From Druceiella hillmani (lineage: Eukaryota > Arthropoda > Insecta > Lepidoptera > Hepialidae), in the NCBI GenBank assembly GCA_039881145.1, contig JAYKKI010000063.1:10862501-10926500 (forward strand): a DNA stretch of 64,000 nucleotides. The letters are read 5' to 3'. The number at the start of each line of letters is the position of its first letter. The first letter of the stretch is position 1. Of the stretch, positions 1 through 14,042 are shown in pieces. The translations under genes and the position numbers were made by a program. The notes under the pieces were generated by a model. That model saw only the letters and a list, made by a program, of their open reading frames with translations, was not told where the DNA came from and made no database searches.

Positions 1-459
1 GATGTAGATGTAGATGTAGATGTAGATGTAGATGTAGATGTAGATGTAGATGTAGATGTAGATGTAGATGTAGATGTAGATGTAGATGTAGATGTAGATG
101 TAGATGTAGATGTAGATGTAGATGTAGATGTAGATGTAGATGTAGATGTAGATGTAGATGTAGATGTAGATGTAGATGTAGATGTAGATGTAGATGTAGA
201 TGTAGATGTAGATGTAGATGTAGATGTAGATGTAGATGTAGATGTAGATGTAGATGTAGATGTAGATGTAGATGTAGATGTAGATGTAGATGTAGATGTA
301 GATGTAGATGTAGATGTAGATGTAGATGTAGATGTAGATGTAGATGTAGATGTAGATGTAGATGTAGATGTAGATGTAGATGTAGATGTATATGTAGATG
401 TAGATGTAGATGTAGATGTAGATGTAGATGTAGATGTAGATGTAGATGTAGATGTAGAT
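1..459. repeat. (GATGTA)n hexanucleotide array, open at left edge
   Basis: Uninterrupted GATGTA hexamers from the first base, with one visible variant unit (TATGTA) near 391. The array begins outside the window, so its full length is unknown. It passes directly into the GATATA array, and the two units differ by one G-to-A change. Confidence 0.98.
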
Positions 460-2460
460 GTATAGATATAGATATAGATATAGATATAGATATAGATATA
501 GATATAGATATAGATATAGATATAGATATAGATATAGATATAGATATAGATATAGATATAGATATAGATATAGATATAGATATAGATATAGATATAGATA
601 TAGATATAGATATAGATATAGATATAGATATAGATATAGATATAGATATAGATATAGATATAGATATAGATATAGATATAGATATAGATATAGATATAGA
701 TATAGATATAGATATAGATATAGATATAGATATAGATATAGATATAGATATAGATATAGATATAGATATAGATATAGATATAGATATAGATATAGATATA
801 GATATAGATATAGATATAGATATAGATATAGATATAGATATAGATATAGATATAGATATAGATATAGATATAGATATAGATATAGATATAGATATAGATA
901 TAGATATAGATATAGATATAGATATAGATATAGATATAGATATAGATATAGATATAGATATAGATATAGATATAGATATAGATATAGATATAGATATAGA
1001 TATAGATATAGATATAGATATAGATATAGATATAGATATAGATATAGATATAGATATAGATATAGATATAGATATAGATATAGATATAGATATAGATATA
1101 GATATAGATATAGATATAGATATAGATATAGATATAGATATAGATATAGATATAGATATAGATATAGATATAGATATAGATATAGATATAGATATAGATA
1201 TAGATATAGATATAGATATAGATATAGATATAGATATAGATATAGATATAGATATAGATATAGATATAGATATAGATATAGATATAGATATAGATATAGA
1301 TATAGATATAGATATAGATATAGATATAGATATAGATATAGATATAGATATAGATATAGATATAGATATAGATATAGATATAGATATAGATATAGATATA
1401 GATATAGATATAGATATAGATATAGATATAGATATAGATATAGATATAGATATAGATATAGATATAGATATAGATATAGATATAGATATAGATATAGATA
1501 TAGATATAGATATAGATATAGATATAGATATAGATATAGATATAGATATAGATATAGATATAGATATAGATATAGATATAGATATAGATATAGATATAGA
1601 TATAGATATAGATATAGATATAGATATAGATATAGATATAGATATAGATATAGATATAGATATAGATATAGATATAGATATAGATATAGATATAGATATA
1701 GATATAGATATAGATATAGATATAGATATAGATATAGATATAGATATAGATATAGATATAGATATAGATATAGATATAGATATAGATATAGATATAGATA
1801 TAGATATAGATATAGATATAGATATAGATATAGATATAGATATAGATATAGATATAGATATAGATATAGATATAGATATAGATATAGATATAGATATAGA
1901 TATAGATATAGATATAGATATAGATATAGATATAGATATAGATATAGATATAGATATAGATATAGATATAGATATAGATATAGATATAGATATAGATATA
2001 GATATAGATATAGATATAGATATAGATATAGATATAGATATAGATATAGATATAGATATAGATATAGATATAGATATAGATATAGATATAGATATAGATA
2101 TAGATATAGATATAGATATAGATATAGATATAGATATAGATATAGATATAGATATAGATATAGATATAGATATAGATATAGATATAGATATAGATATAGA
2201 TATAGATATAGATATAGATATAGATATAGATATAGATATAGATATAGATATAGATATAGATATAGATATAGATATAGATATAGATATAGATATAGATATA
2301 GATATAGATATAGATATAGATATAGATATAGATATAGATATAGATATAGATATAGATATAGATATAGATATAGATATAGATATAGATATAGATATAGATA
2401 TAGATATAGATATAGATATAGATATAGGTATAGGTATAGATATAGATATAGATATAGATA
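459..2460. repeat. (GATATA)n hexanucleotide array, about 2 kb
   Basis: About 330 GATATA units with essentially no interruption. The only variants seen are two adjacent GGTATA units near 2425-2440. Read as codons it gives an endless Tyr-Arg dipeptide that stays open only because the unit is two sense codons, so it is not a gene. Such homogeneity implies recent expansion or an assembly-sensitive locus. GATA-type repeats can be enriched on sex chromosomes in some animals; nothing here tests that. Confidence 0.98.
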
Positions 2461-3151
2461 AAATTGACGTGTCTGTCTTCGAGTTTCAAATTTTCAGTTT
2501 TAAATACTTTTCCTTTTGCATATTCGATTACCAAAATGAATCTGACATTTCATATCTGTTTGTCTATGTTTTAAGTGGAAAATTACTGACGCTACTGACA
2601 GAAATGTGCACAGGTTGTACATAGTCATTTTGGAACCAATTTAACTCTTTTTGGTCGTAATATTTCAAGCAGTTCTGAACCTATAGCGATGAAAATGTTA
2701 CATGGATGGGACTGTTGGAGCACGTGGAAGGGGGCAGGGTAACGAGGGAGGGAGGAAGTCGGTCCGCGTGGGATTTAATCTAAACTAAATATTTGTGTCT
2801 AATATAACGGCGTAAAATAAAGACATTCAGATATTACACCTGCATTCCTGTACATACACCACAGATGAATGCTACATTTCACTTGACACTGACGTAAAAA
2901 TCTCTAGCAGTACAGTATTTTGCATATTTAATTATTTTCGAAAACGATATTGTACCACAAGAGTTCCTACTAAATACTGGGCTCTCATTATTCTATACTT
3001 TTCTTATTCGGTGGTTATTTAAAGTTTGTTCATTTTTTTTGTAAAATGTTTAATTTTTAAATCACGAATTTAACAATGAATTTAATATTAACAATATCTC
3101 ACTTATTGACACGAGAACAGACCTTTTTGGCTTTTAATAAACCTTAATGCA

Positions 3152-3154
<3 letters not shown>
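2461..3154. other. Unique AT-rich sequence after the hexamer array
   Basis: No convincing gene on either strand. The one notable element is a short G-rich patch around 2700-2770 (listed separately). The rest is ordinary AT-rich intergenic sequence. Confidence 0.6.
2730..2752 (+). other. G-quadruplex motif
   Basis: Four G-runs of three or more (GGGGG, GGG, GGG, GGG) with loops CA, TAACGA and A fit the standard G3+N1-7 quadruplex pattern. It sits in a G-rich patch about 270 bp beyond the hexamer array, in sequence that is otherwise poor in G-runs. Folding is inferred from the motif only. Confidence 0.6.

Positions 3155-3210
<56 letters not shown>
3155..3210. repeat. (TA)n microsatellite
   Basis: About 28 uninterrupted TA units, followed by a short CA-containing tail. 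Confidence 0.97.
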
Positions 3211-3215
<5 letters not shown>

Positions 3216-3385
3216 CACACATATGACATAACAACTCGATCACTGCACCTGTGCTGTTCAATATTGAGGAATTTCTGGTGAATCTTTAATTTTCACAGTC
3301 AGATTCTAACCAAATTTTGGGAGTATACCCTTCTAAATAATAAAGGAATCAACTTTTATGAAGTCCGTTAAAAAAATAAAGGGTT

Positions 3386-3785
3386 ATTATTCATATTTAT
3401 ATTTTAGAGAAGTTATTTTAAATTCATTTATTATGTTCGTGTCAAAAAAAAAATAAGGATATAAAAGATAGCCACGAACAGCGTTCGAAAGTTTTTTATA
3501 CCAATGTACATATGTTAGACTGGATATATTAAAATGTAAAATATAGTGTTGTTAGTAGGAATAAATCAGAAGAGGAAAAGAAAGAAAAGAAATGATTATT
3601 ATTCATATTTATATTTTAGAGAAATTATTTTCAATTAATTTATTATGTTCGTGTCAAAAAAAAATAAGGATATAAAAGATAGCCACGAACAGCGTTCGAA
3701 AGTTTTTTATACTAATGTACATATGTTAGACTGAATATATTAAAATGTAAAATATAGTGTTGTTAGTAGGAATAAATCAGAAGAG
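3386..3785. repeat. Tandem duplication, two ~188-bp copies
   Basis: Copy 1 at 3386-3574 and copy 2 at 3598-3785 are nearly identical, separated by a purine-rich 23-bp spacer. Each contains a small inverted repeat CGAAC-AGC-GTTCG. No coding potential is visible. The high identity suggests a fairly recent duplication. Confidence 0.9.
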
Positions 3786-4439
3786 CTTTGTTTTAAATAT
3801 TTTTACTTCTAATTTTCTAAATGATCCCAATAAAAATAAATATAAAATCCAGATTTTTTTACCGTAAGAATTTTCACGTCTCTACAAAATACAGTACCAA
3901 TTTTCCCACGTTTTTCTCAGTTTCTTCTATCATGTCGTAACTCTAGTAGTATATAGACATGATACTATGTAATACGTTTACGTATTTTTAAAGGACGTAT
4001 ATTAATACATGTTGAGATAAATTAAGTTGTATATTAATTTATCTCACCATATTTTAATGTATGTATTTTTAGCATACAATGAAAAGACATGTCATTCTTT
4101 TTTTCTCTATCCGTTTGTAACTCAAGAACTAGAGATATTTTTGTAAATAGTTTTTACTTTGCAGATGAATTATCTAGCTATGTTATAGCATATGTATCAT
4201 TGAGATATTATTTAAGGGAGCTAGGCTGTAATCGTTTTTGTGAAATAAGTCAAGGAAATAACAGTTAGGATATCTATATAATAAATAAATAGAATAATTT
4301 TTATTATAAAAAGAATGGCACACATAAAACTGGCATGTTGAACTCTTTATGTGTTTATAAAAACGAAATTTTTTATAAGAGATATCTGAACAGACGTTGC
4401 CGCGTTCATAGTCAGTTTCACATAAATAAATTAAATTAT

Positions 4440-4620
4440 TTGGGTTGATCACCTTTGCTAATTGCCCACCTGAAGATGTTGTAATACAACGAAACCTAGG
4501 TCGTGGTAAAGAACTTAAAGAAAGTAGAAATAATACTACATCACGTTGTTTCATTTAATTGTGAATAATGCATTTCTACAAAATTAACGCCTAATATATT
4601 CAATATAAATAAATTAGTTA
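4440..4620 (+). repeat. Dispersed Penelope-like terminal repeat fragment, copy A
   Basis: First of four dispersed copies (others near 10.6, 20.4 and 39.9 kb). Shared blocks are a hammerhead-like motif, then a segment with AAAGAA...AAAGTAGAAATAATACTAC, then TTTCATTTAATTGTGA. Here the reverse complement of the GTAGAAATTCATTATTCAC block seen in copy B follows. Compact hammerheads are a published hallmark of Penelope-like element repeats, which is the basis for the family suggestion. No reverse transcriptase or GIY-YIG sequence was recognised nearby. Confidence 0.6.
4466..4506 (+). ncRNA. Hammerhead-like ribozyme motif, copy A (intact core)
   Basis: Reading 5'-3': helix I arm CCAC, core box CTGAAGA (fits CUGANGA), one extra T, stem II GTTGT-AAT-ACAAC, core GAA, helix III ACC-TA-GGT with a two-base loop, cleavage triplet GTC, helix I return GTGG. 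All paired arms are perfect. The only departure from the textbook core is the unpaired T between the CUGANGA box and stem II. The minimal helix III resembles the weakly active hammerheads described in Penelope-like elements. Cleavage is inferred. Confidence 0.65.
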
Positions 4621-4955
4621 ATATATATTTCATTCGGAATAAAAGGATTAGCTTTATAATTGTTTATGAGTCCTTTTAATTACGACTGTAGATATATTTT
4701 TGAAGCTTTCGGTGTTCAAATTTGATTATATATTAGCACCTTTTAATGATTAAAGAAAATGATCACCACTTGCACTAAGCTTAATATGATTGTACACAAA
4801 TACGCATTAATTAAGTATATACTGCACTGCAATAATTGTGAAAGAAAGTTCAGTTGTGAAAGAAGGTAAAACACAATATTATTTAATTGTTAGCGAGTAT
4901 TTATGAGAATATGCTAGATCTCATAAACACAATCTGCATATACTGTTCAACATGG
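4621..4955. other. AT-rich intergenic sequence
   Basis: No gene, repeat or element recognised. Confidence 0.5.
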
Positions 4956-5220
4956 CGCCTCTTACATACGCGGAAATATCTTGGCATTCGCATTCATTTG
5001 CAAGTTTCCAACGCATGTAATTACGGATATCGGCGCGATCTGAATAACAACGCAGACGAGAGGCGGCGAAAGTGAAGCGGCGCTCCAGACGTGAGGGTAT
5101 CTGAATGCGAGAGCGGTCGGAACCGTTGCATAATGCAGCTTCGAACTGTTATGCAGTTAGATTTGAGGTTTTGCAATATTACAACGATTCGTGGTTCGGA
5201 GTGGAATTTTGGGTAAGCGT
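4956..5220 (+). promoter_or_regulatory. GC/CpG-richer island, possible promoter or first exon
   Basis: This block contrasts with its AT-rich surroundings and contains many CpGs and short blocks such as GGCGCG, GGCGGCG and GCGGCGC around 5030-5100. It ends at a good splice-donor-like GGGTAAGCG near 5210-5218 on the plus strand. A first non-coding exon is possible, but no downstream coding exon was recognised within the window. It could equally be a fragment of a mobile element. Confidence 0.25.
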
Positions 5221-7442
<2,222 letters not shown>

Positions 7443-7490
7443 TTCTCTTCTCATCCCCTCAACTTGAGAGTTGAGGGGATGAGAAGAGAA
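7443..7490. repeat. Perfect hairpin inverted repeat, 22-bp arms
   Basis: Arms at 7443-7464 and 7469-7490 are perfectly complementary, with a 4-base loop (TGAG). The arm is strand-asymmetric (pyrimidine-rich left, purine-rich right). One of a class of unrelated short hairpins found across the window. Confidence 0.95.
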
Positions 7491-9453
7491 GAGAGATGGA
7501 GAAAGGAAGGTAGAAAGAGCAAGAGATAAAAAGTGCATGTTTTGCTGGAAATACAACGACAGAGTTTGTTTGACGACTGGCAACTAAAATATTAAACGTA
7601 AAAAGCACGAGATCGCAGGATGCATTAGGTATATGATGCAACCCAGAAAAATTGTATTTTTAAAGAAGTCTTTGACTACTGAAGATTATGGTTCAGGACT
7701 TTTTGTTAATAAAAGGTCACATTTATAAGTCAACTGATAGATTGTGGCAAAATTCTGGGTTAGAGCTTTGATGAAGTTGCTACAGAATATAGTGTTATTT
7801 ACTGGTCTGAGGCCTGAAGGCAAGAGATCTGTAACTAAATTCGATTTGAAGTGAGCATTCGTTTTGTAAAGTAGATTCTTTGAAATATTTTGAGTATACT
7901 CAGTATAAATATGAAAGCAAGTAAAGGAATAAAAAAATGATATACTAGCCGTGCCGACGCGACTTCTAACTGTTGCCCACTCTTTCAAAAAATCATGTCA
8001 CAATGTCATTGACATATGAAAAATATATTTTTTGTTACTATGTTTAGGAAAATTTAATATTAGGTAGTTAGGGCATCTACGGAAAAAAAAGTTTATTCAA
8101 ATGGACTACGAGCTAAAAAAGTTTGGTAACATCTGGATTAGAAAGAATGATATGAAATTAAAAAGATATGGCTTTATTGTTCTTAGAATAAAAGTAGTTA
8201 TTTGATCGAGACTATAAACTCATATAAAATTCTATTTGTAATTCATATTCACAAGAAGTTTTTGTCAAAACTATCTAAAGAAAACCGGTGAAAATGGGCC
8301 TGGTGTTACAGAAATGGAATATAATTTTTAAAAAGCTGGTTATTTGTATATTATAAACAAAGGAATAATTCAGCGATTGTCAATCAGGGAATGGCAAAAA
8401 TTAAAATACAATTTGTAACTGTTATGGTAAAACAAAAAAGGAGAATCTTCATAAACGCCATACATTATACTTTTCATATATCATGAATTGCTTACAAAAA
8501 TAAAAAAAAATATAAACATTAACATTTTTTAGCTTTTAAATGTTTCAAATAACGTGATACACTGCCTGTCTACGTATAACAAAATAAAGAATATATGATT
8601 TAATATTGAAAATTGAACTGTTTGTTGTAAAATTTGAAAAATATAAATTAAAACACAATATGAGCAGAAAAATTTATAAAAATAAAAATAGTATAAAAAA
8701 GAAAGGGTGCGTGTACTTATGTACGCGCGTCAGAAGTTATACTTCTTTGGCATCATTAAATAATACATACGGATAGATAACCTCAATTATATTGGAGCAC
8801 TTGAAAAAGTCTATAAACACAATTTTTTCACTAATATTTACGAATAGTAAATATATTAATCAAAATATTGAATTTAAATCACTACTGAATATAATTTATC
8901 AGCACATATATAAATCGCACTTATATGAAACTAAAACACGTGTGTGAATGTAGACACTAGAAACATGTGGATAAATACTATGAATATGAAAACAGTGAAC
9001 AGAGGCGACGATGGTGCTAATAGCTTTTGTTTCGAGACTGCAACCGCTGCAACTTCATATTGTAACTTTTGTGTGACGAATCTTAAAATTTCACTCTCAT
9101 CATTTTTTCATAACGCGCCTAGAGAAGAATAACTTCAATAATAGTAAAAATCTAACGAATTGTAATATTTTGGAAATGGTTACTAAAAATAATCAATTCC
9201 AATTACATTTTTTTTTAAATCTTATCCATTGCCTAAATTAATTAAAAATAAACAGTTAATTGACATTTACATTAGTTCTCTAGTTGTCAAAATGAATGCC
9301 TTTTACGCTCTTTTTGAATTTTACGATAGTTTCATGGATTAGTATATTACATCTATGTATAGATGATACAACGGGACGTAATTTACATTTTGTTTTATTT
9401 CGCTGGTTCAAAGAGTTACTTGGATATTGTTATGAAAAATAACTTGAAAACAA
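7491..9453. other. AT-rich intergenic sequence
   Basis: Starts with a purine-rich run to about 7530. No gene, tandem repeat or mobile element could be supported. Short open frames on both strands have no recognisable domain. Confidence 0.5.
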
Positions 9454-9584
9454 AAAATACAAGATTTCTCGTTTGTTTAATTGACGATAAAAATAAAACA
9501 TTTAATCGGTTAATTTTTTCTATTCAAAAGTGTCAGATTTCTCGTTTGTTTAATTGACGATAAAAATAAAAAATTTAATCGGTG
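9454..9584. repeat. Short tandem duplication, ~75-bp period
   Basis: AGATTTCTCGTTTGTTTAAT and the following bases, through ATTTAATCGGT, occur twice (from about 9460 and 9535), differing at a few bases. Confidence 0.85.
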
Positions 9585-10519
9585 TACTTTTTTCATTTTC
9601 TCAATTCATATTCTTTTAACACCTGGGCCTAACACTGTATGAACTTTAACTGACCACTTTCTGTGTAGATATTATATCGATTAATTTATTAACAATATTT
9701 ATTAATTATTCTCCCAAGGTACTTTTTGGTGTACCCTGTATTTTTCTGTCAGCTGCACAAGCTGCACTAAACATTAATGTACGAAATGTACATCAGAAAT
9801 GAAGACCTTCTATTTTTCTTAATAATTACTCCAAAATGTTTTATCCAAATATTAAAAATTATTTTTCAAGTTTAATTAAATTAAAATGAAAATTAACGAT
9901 GTGCGTCAATTTTATTTTTTACAATCAAATCATTTCGAGTCACTTCAACTTCATCGCTTCTTCGGGTTGATCAATTGTACTGAGCAGTCTTATCGTCTAC
10001 ATTTTCCACAACGATTAACTTCCCGAAGTTGTCGGATCTGCAATGAACCTGGTGTCGGAAGAAATTAACAGCTGTTGGTGATAAATTATAACTGATAGCC
10101 TTTTATGGACTCCAATCTCCTTTAACAGCAATTGATGTGTCGTCATTGTACCGTATAAGACGTTGCGGTTATTGTAGGTGTATACGCAGCATCCACGTCT
10201 CCGTAACATCAAATAGTAAGGTGATTATCAGAGTCGCCATAAATATTATTTCTCAATTAATAGAATATATCTATAAGATAACAGATAGGCCTTAGAGGGC
10301 AGATGTCTCGGTATTTAACTTATATAACGTATCACGGTATTTAACGTATCCACGGTATTTAACGTATCTTTAGATATTTATTATTATCCCGACTTCATCT
10401 TTCATCGTCGTCATGTGGTAATCATAGAGAAATAGGTTATATCGCTACCGAGTAGTGTTCACCGCATCAAGCGTAAGCTGATATATCTATTATTTCCGGT
10501 ACACTCAAATGTATTTATT
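9585..10519. other. Intergenic sequence, slightly GC-richer around 9.95-10.25 kb
   Basis: Open frames on both strands around 9890-10212 are slightly richer than background, but I recognise no domain. At 10303-10370 the phrase CGGTATTTAAC(G/T)TAT is repeated three times. The patch may be a decayed mobile element. Confidence 0.4.
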
Positions 10520-10700
10520 TTCAAATATTGAATATATTTGGCGTTAATTTTGTAGAAATTCATTATTCACAATTAAATGAAACTACGTGATGTAGTATTA
10601 TTTCTACTGTCTTTATTTTCTTTACCACGACCTAGGTTTCGTTGTATTACAACATCTTCAGGTGGGATATTAGCAAGTATCTTTGCTGATATATAGATGA
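10520..10700 (-). repeat. Dispersed Penelope-like terminal repeat fragment, copy B
   Basis: Most complete copy. On the plus strand it begins with TTGAATATATTTGGCGTTAA, then GTAGAAATTCATTATTCAC, then AATTAAATGAAACTACGTG, then the hammerhead motif in reverse orientation. This order defines the repeat used to recognise copies A, C and D and the fragment at 13.6 kb. Confidence 0.65.
10625..10665 (-). ncRNA. Hammerhead-like ribozyme motif, copy B (intact core)
   Basis: On the minus strand the 41-nt motif is identical to copy A: CCAC helix I, CTGAAGA, extra T, GTTGT-AAT-ACAAC, GAA, ACC-TA-GGT, GTC cleavage triplet, GTGG. Flanking sequence differs between A and B, so conservation of the fold is not simply due to very recent duplication. 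Confidence 0.65.
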
Positions 10701-11509
10701 ATTTACTTCAAACCTCAGTTAATATAGACGTATATTTAAAAATACTTTTTAATGTACCTCGTCATATATGTAGAATGGGACATTTTTTTTATACACCACA
10801 CCGAGGTATGTATTTGCAAAACTACTTTTCAAAAATTTCATTTGCGCCTTTTCATTTTTGGGTTGCGAAATATTAGACTTTAAACTGCCTTGCTAGAGTC
10901 CTCGCCATACTCTAATTTTTCAACCTGTTTTCGAAAAATCTAAAAAAAAAATTGTTAATAATTAGAACCACATTCCACCCACTATTGTCATTTATTTATG
11001 TTTCTTGAAGTTTTATCTAATGATGTAAAGAATTACGGAACAAAAATGGAAATACGTTTCGTTTAACTATCGCTTAATGTAATTGACATTTTTTGGAAAG
11101 AGTCTTTAAATGATGTATTAGAGATAAAAATTCAATAAAAATCTTATTGCTGGTAAAGAACAACGTTTCTTTGCAATTTGATTAGAATTTGTTGCGAAAA
11201 GGTACTTAACGGAAGATTTTATTAATATTTTACAATTTGTTTTTTCATAATATAAAAGGGATAGGAAATTGTGACTAGGAAAAAAGCCCCTCCCCCTGGA
11301 AAAACTATACAATTTTGTGCCATATAAAAATGAAACGTGTAGATAAGGGCTCATTTCATAAGAAGAGAAAATGCGGCTGAGATATCGACGAATTTCCCTG
11401 TTTAGGACGAAGACTTTGACGTAAGTATTTATTAACATTATTTACTAAACAGTTATATATAATAATTTTTAATATTTCAAACTGTACTAATTAAATATAA
11501 AATATGTTT

Positions 11510-11513
<4 letters not shown>
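10701..11513. other. AT-rich intergenic sequence
   Basis: No gene or element recognised. Open frames of about 100 codons on the minus strand have no recognisable features. Confidence 0.5.
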
Positions 11514-11567
<54 letters not shown>

Positions 11568-11579
11568 TATGTATATATA
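11514..11579. repeat. (TA)n microsatellite
   Basis: TA units ending in a mixed CA/GTA segment. Confidence 0.95.
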
Positions 11580-12600
11580 ACGCAACTCGGAATATTAAAT
11601 TATATGTGTTATATGGTCACGTGATAAACAGACAAAAAATATATGTTTTATTTATTTTTTAATTAATAACATCAATTTTATTTCATAAAAACAAAATTGT
11701 ATTACTGACAATACATCATAAATTCTCATTTTAATTCAGTTTTTGATTTTGGTTTAACCACTATCAAATATCTTATTGGAAAAAATACTTCTATTTTGAT
11801 CCAAGGGTACTATTAAATATAATAAGTTTCATGTTACAGAGAACGTTTGGCACACCTGCTTTGGATTATCATTTACAAGGAATTCGTAAAACATTAATGT
11901 ATCGTTTTAAAGAAGATATTCTTTTTATAAATTTAATAATATTTTCAGATTTACAAAAAAGATAAACTGAGAAATCGATATTTAGCAGTTTATAGATATT
12001 TTTATTGTACAGACTTACGAAAAACAAAAGAACTTTACAGGTGGAAATTAATGATCGACTTGCTTGATTTTCTTTTTTCTTTGGTTTATTTTTCCTGAAT
12101 ATTGTGTAATAGTTGTTGTAAGTAGATATTTAGCAAGATCCCCTTTCAGCGTACTGGTGCTGAAATGATTTAATGTTTAGAACATGTTTCAAGCAATTGG
12201 GTTTGTTGTTATAACAAAATTGTTATAAATTTGATATTTCCAATTTGTAGATTTTTAGAACGAATTAACAGAAAAAGAAACTTTTTCTCTCGCTAAAATC
12301 GTGAAAAAATGCTTATGGAATTTTCATGATCAATATGTATTCATCTAGATGACCAAATGATCGCAGCGATGTGCTGAAAGTTGAATGTTTATTTTTGGGG
12401 TCAGTTTTGAATGAAGTACGAAGAGGTGAAAATGTTTTTCTGTGTCGTTGTGTCTTCTCATTCTGTTTAAAAAATACTTAATGAAAAACAATTATAGCGT
12501 AAATAAGGTATAAATTTAAGTCAAGATGAAAATAAAAAAATGCAATATTTTATTACCCAAGGTATCATTTATGTATTAAATAAGTTTTGTATTTGAATCT
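11580..12600. other. AT-rich intergenic sequence
   Basis: Nothing recognised on either strand. Confidence 0.5.
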
Positions 12601-13338
12601 AAATTATGACCAACGTACCGTAGTCCGGTTTTCGTAGTAGTAGTCGTAGTAGTCTAAATTATGACCAACGTATCATAGTCCAATAATCATAGTGGTAGTC
12701 GTATAATCTAAATTATGCCCAACGTACCATAGTCCAATAATCATAGTAGTAGTCGTAGTAGTCTAAATTATGACCATCGTACTGTAGTCCAATAATCATA
12801 GTAGTAGTCAAAGTAGTCTAAATTATGCCCAACGTACCATAGTCCAATAATCATAGTAGTAGTCGTAGTAGTCTAAATTATGACCATCGTACTGTAGTCC
12901 AATAATCATAGTAGTAGTCAAAGTAGTTTAAATTATGACCAACGTACCGTAGTCCAATAATCATAGTAGTAGTCGTAGTAATCTAAACTATGACCAACGT
13001 ACCGTAGTCCAATAATCATAGTAGTAGTCGTAGTAATGTAAATTATGACCAACGTACCGTAGTCCAATAATCATAGTAGTAGTCGTAGTAGTCTAAATTA
13101 TGACCAACGTACCATAGTCCAATAATCATAGTAGTAGTCGTAGTATTCTAAATTATGACCAACGTACCGTAGTCCAATAATCATAGTAGTAGTCGAAGTA
13201 GTTTAAATTATGACCAACGTACCGTAGTCCAATAACCATAGTAGTAGTCATAGTAGTCTAAATTATGACCAACGTACCGTAGTCCAATAATCATAGTAGC
13301 GGTCGTAGTAGTCTAAATTATGACCAACGTAACATAGC
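12601..13338. repeat. 55-bp minisatellite, about 13 copies
   Basis: Unit core: TCTAAATTATGACCAACGTA, then CCGTAGTCCAATAATCATAG, then TAGTAGTCGTAGTAG. Successive CCAATAATCATAG anchors are 54-55 bp apart. Within the unit a (GTA/GTC) trinucleotide run adds smaller-scale slippage. Copies differ by point changes, indicating an array of moderate age. Confidence 0.95.
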
Positions 13339-13479
13339 TACAAAATAATGATAAAAATTCCTTAAATTAAAATAAATAAAAAAGTGATTCATTATTTATC
13401 CATGTACTACAATTTTAACATAATACTTACGACAACAAATTGTTTCTTCGTGTTTTCGATGTCCATATTTGGTTATATA

Positions 13480-13560
13480 ATGGAAAGGAACCCTAAATAT
13501 ACAAGTTCGACTTGATGTCCGTCGTTGCTAGGGTTCTATACCTCAAAAGGAAAACAAAAT
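13480..13560. mobile_element. Possible retroelement-tail fragment
   Basis: GGAACCCTAAATATACAAGT is followed by ATGTCCGTCGTTGCTAGGGT, then TCTATACCTCAAAAGGAAAA. The combination of GGAACCCTA, GTCCGTC and AGGGTTC..ACCTCAAAAGGAAAA resembles dispersed 3'-end sequences frequent in insect genomes. Short and decayed. Confidence 0.3.
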
Positions 13561-13620
13561 TGGTGCACTTAAGACCACAATGTAGAAGTGAAAACTTTGG
13601 CAACCAAAATAACCGTACTG

Positions 13621-13680
13621 TATATTGAATATATTTGACGTTAATTTTGTAGAAATTCATTATTCATGTAGAAATTCATT
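13621..13680. repeat. Truncated fragment of the hammerhead-bearing repeat
   Basis: Contains TTGAATATATTTGACGTTAA followed by GTAGAAATTCATTATTCA, as in copy B, and then a second GTAGAAATTCATTAT. It stops before the hammerhead region. Confidence 0.75.
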
Positions 13681-13977
13681 ATGTGTATATATTGGTAATT
13701 TTCAATACCAAAATTAAAAAAGAAATAACATTCGTGAATTATATTATAACGGATTAAAATGGAACATAATCCTTAAAAGACTGCACTCTGTTTTATACAT
13801 TGAATTCGCTTGGTCTATTTCGAAAGGAGTCGATTTTACCCGACACAGCGTCACCAACCCGAACCTAACGGCTCAGTTTCGTTCACTGTTCACAAAAAGT
13901 GCCCAAGTACGCCTAAAGAAGTTTTCACTTCAAAAAACGGAACTCGTACAAGATCACTTTGCATTCGTCCATCTGTC

Positions 13978-14042
13978 TGCCAGTCACACCCGTTTTTCTT
14001 AGAAACCCAAACGGTTTCTAAGAAAAACGGGCGTGACGGGCA
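13978..14042. repeat. Near-perfect hairpin inverted repeat, 30-bp arms
   Basis: Arms 13978-14007 and 14013-14042 with a 5-base loop; the inner 19 bp are perfect and only two mismatches occur over the full arm. No relation in sequence to the other hairpins. Confidence 0.93.

Noticed and set aside
458..2461. 667-codon open frame of alternating Tyr-Arg
   Set aside because: It is only the (GATATA)n array read in one frame; it starts and stops at the array edges.
4183..4554. 123-codon minus-strand open frame
   Set aside because: Its beginning runs antisense through the hammerhead motif and dispersed repeat; the hydrophobic product matches nothing I recognise.
10303..10370. Possible telomeric or regulatory repeat (CGGTATTTAAC)
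   Set aside because: Only three imperfect copies and no match to the insect TTAGG telomere motif.
12601..13338. Possible CRISPR-like array of repeats and spacers
   Set aside because: Units are contiguous tandem copies without unique spacers, and the genome is eukaryotic.
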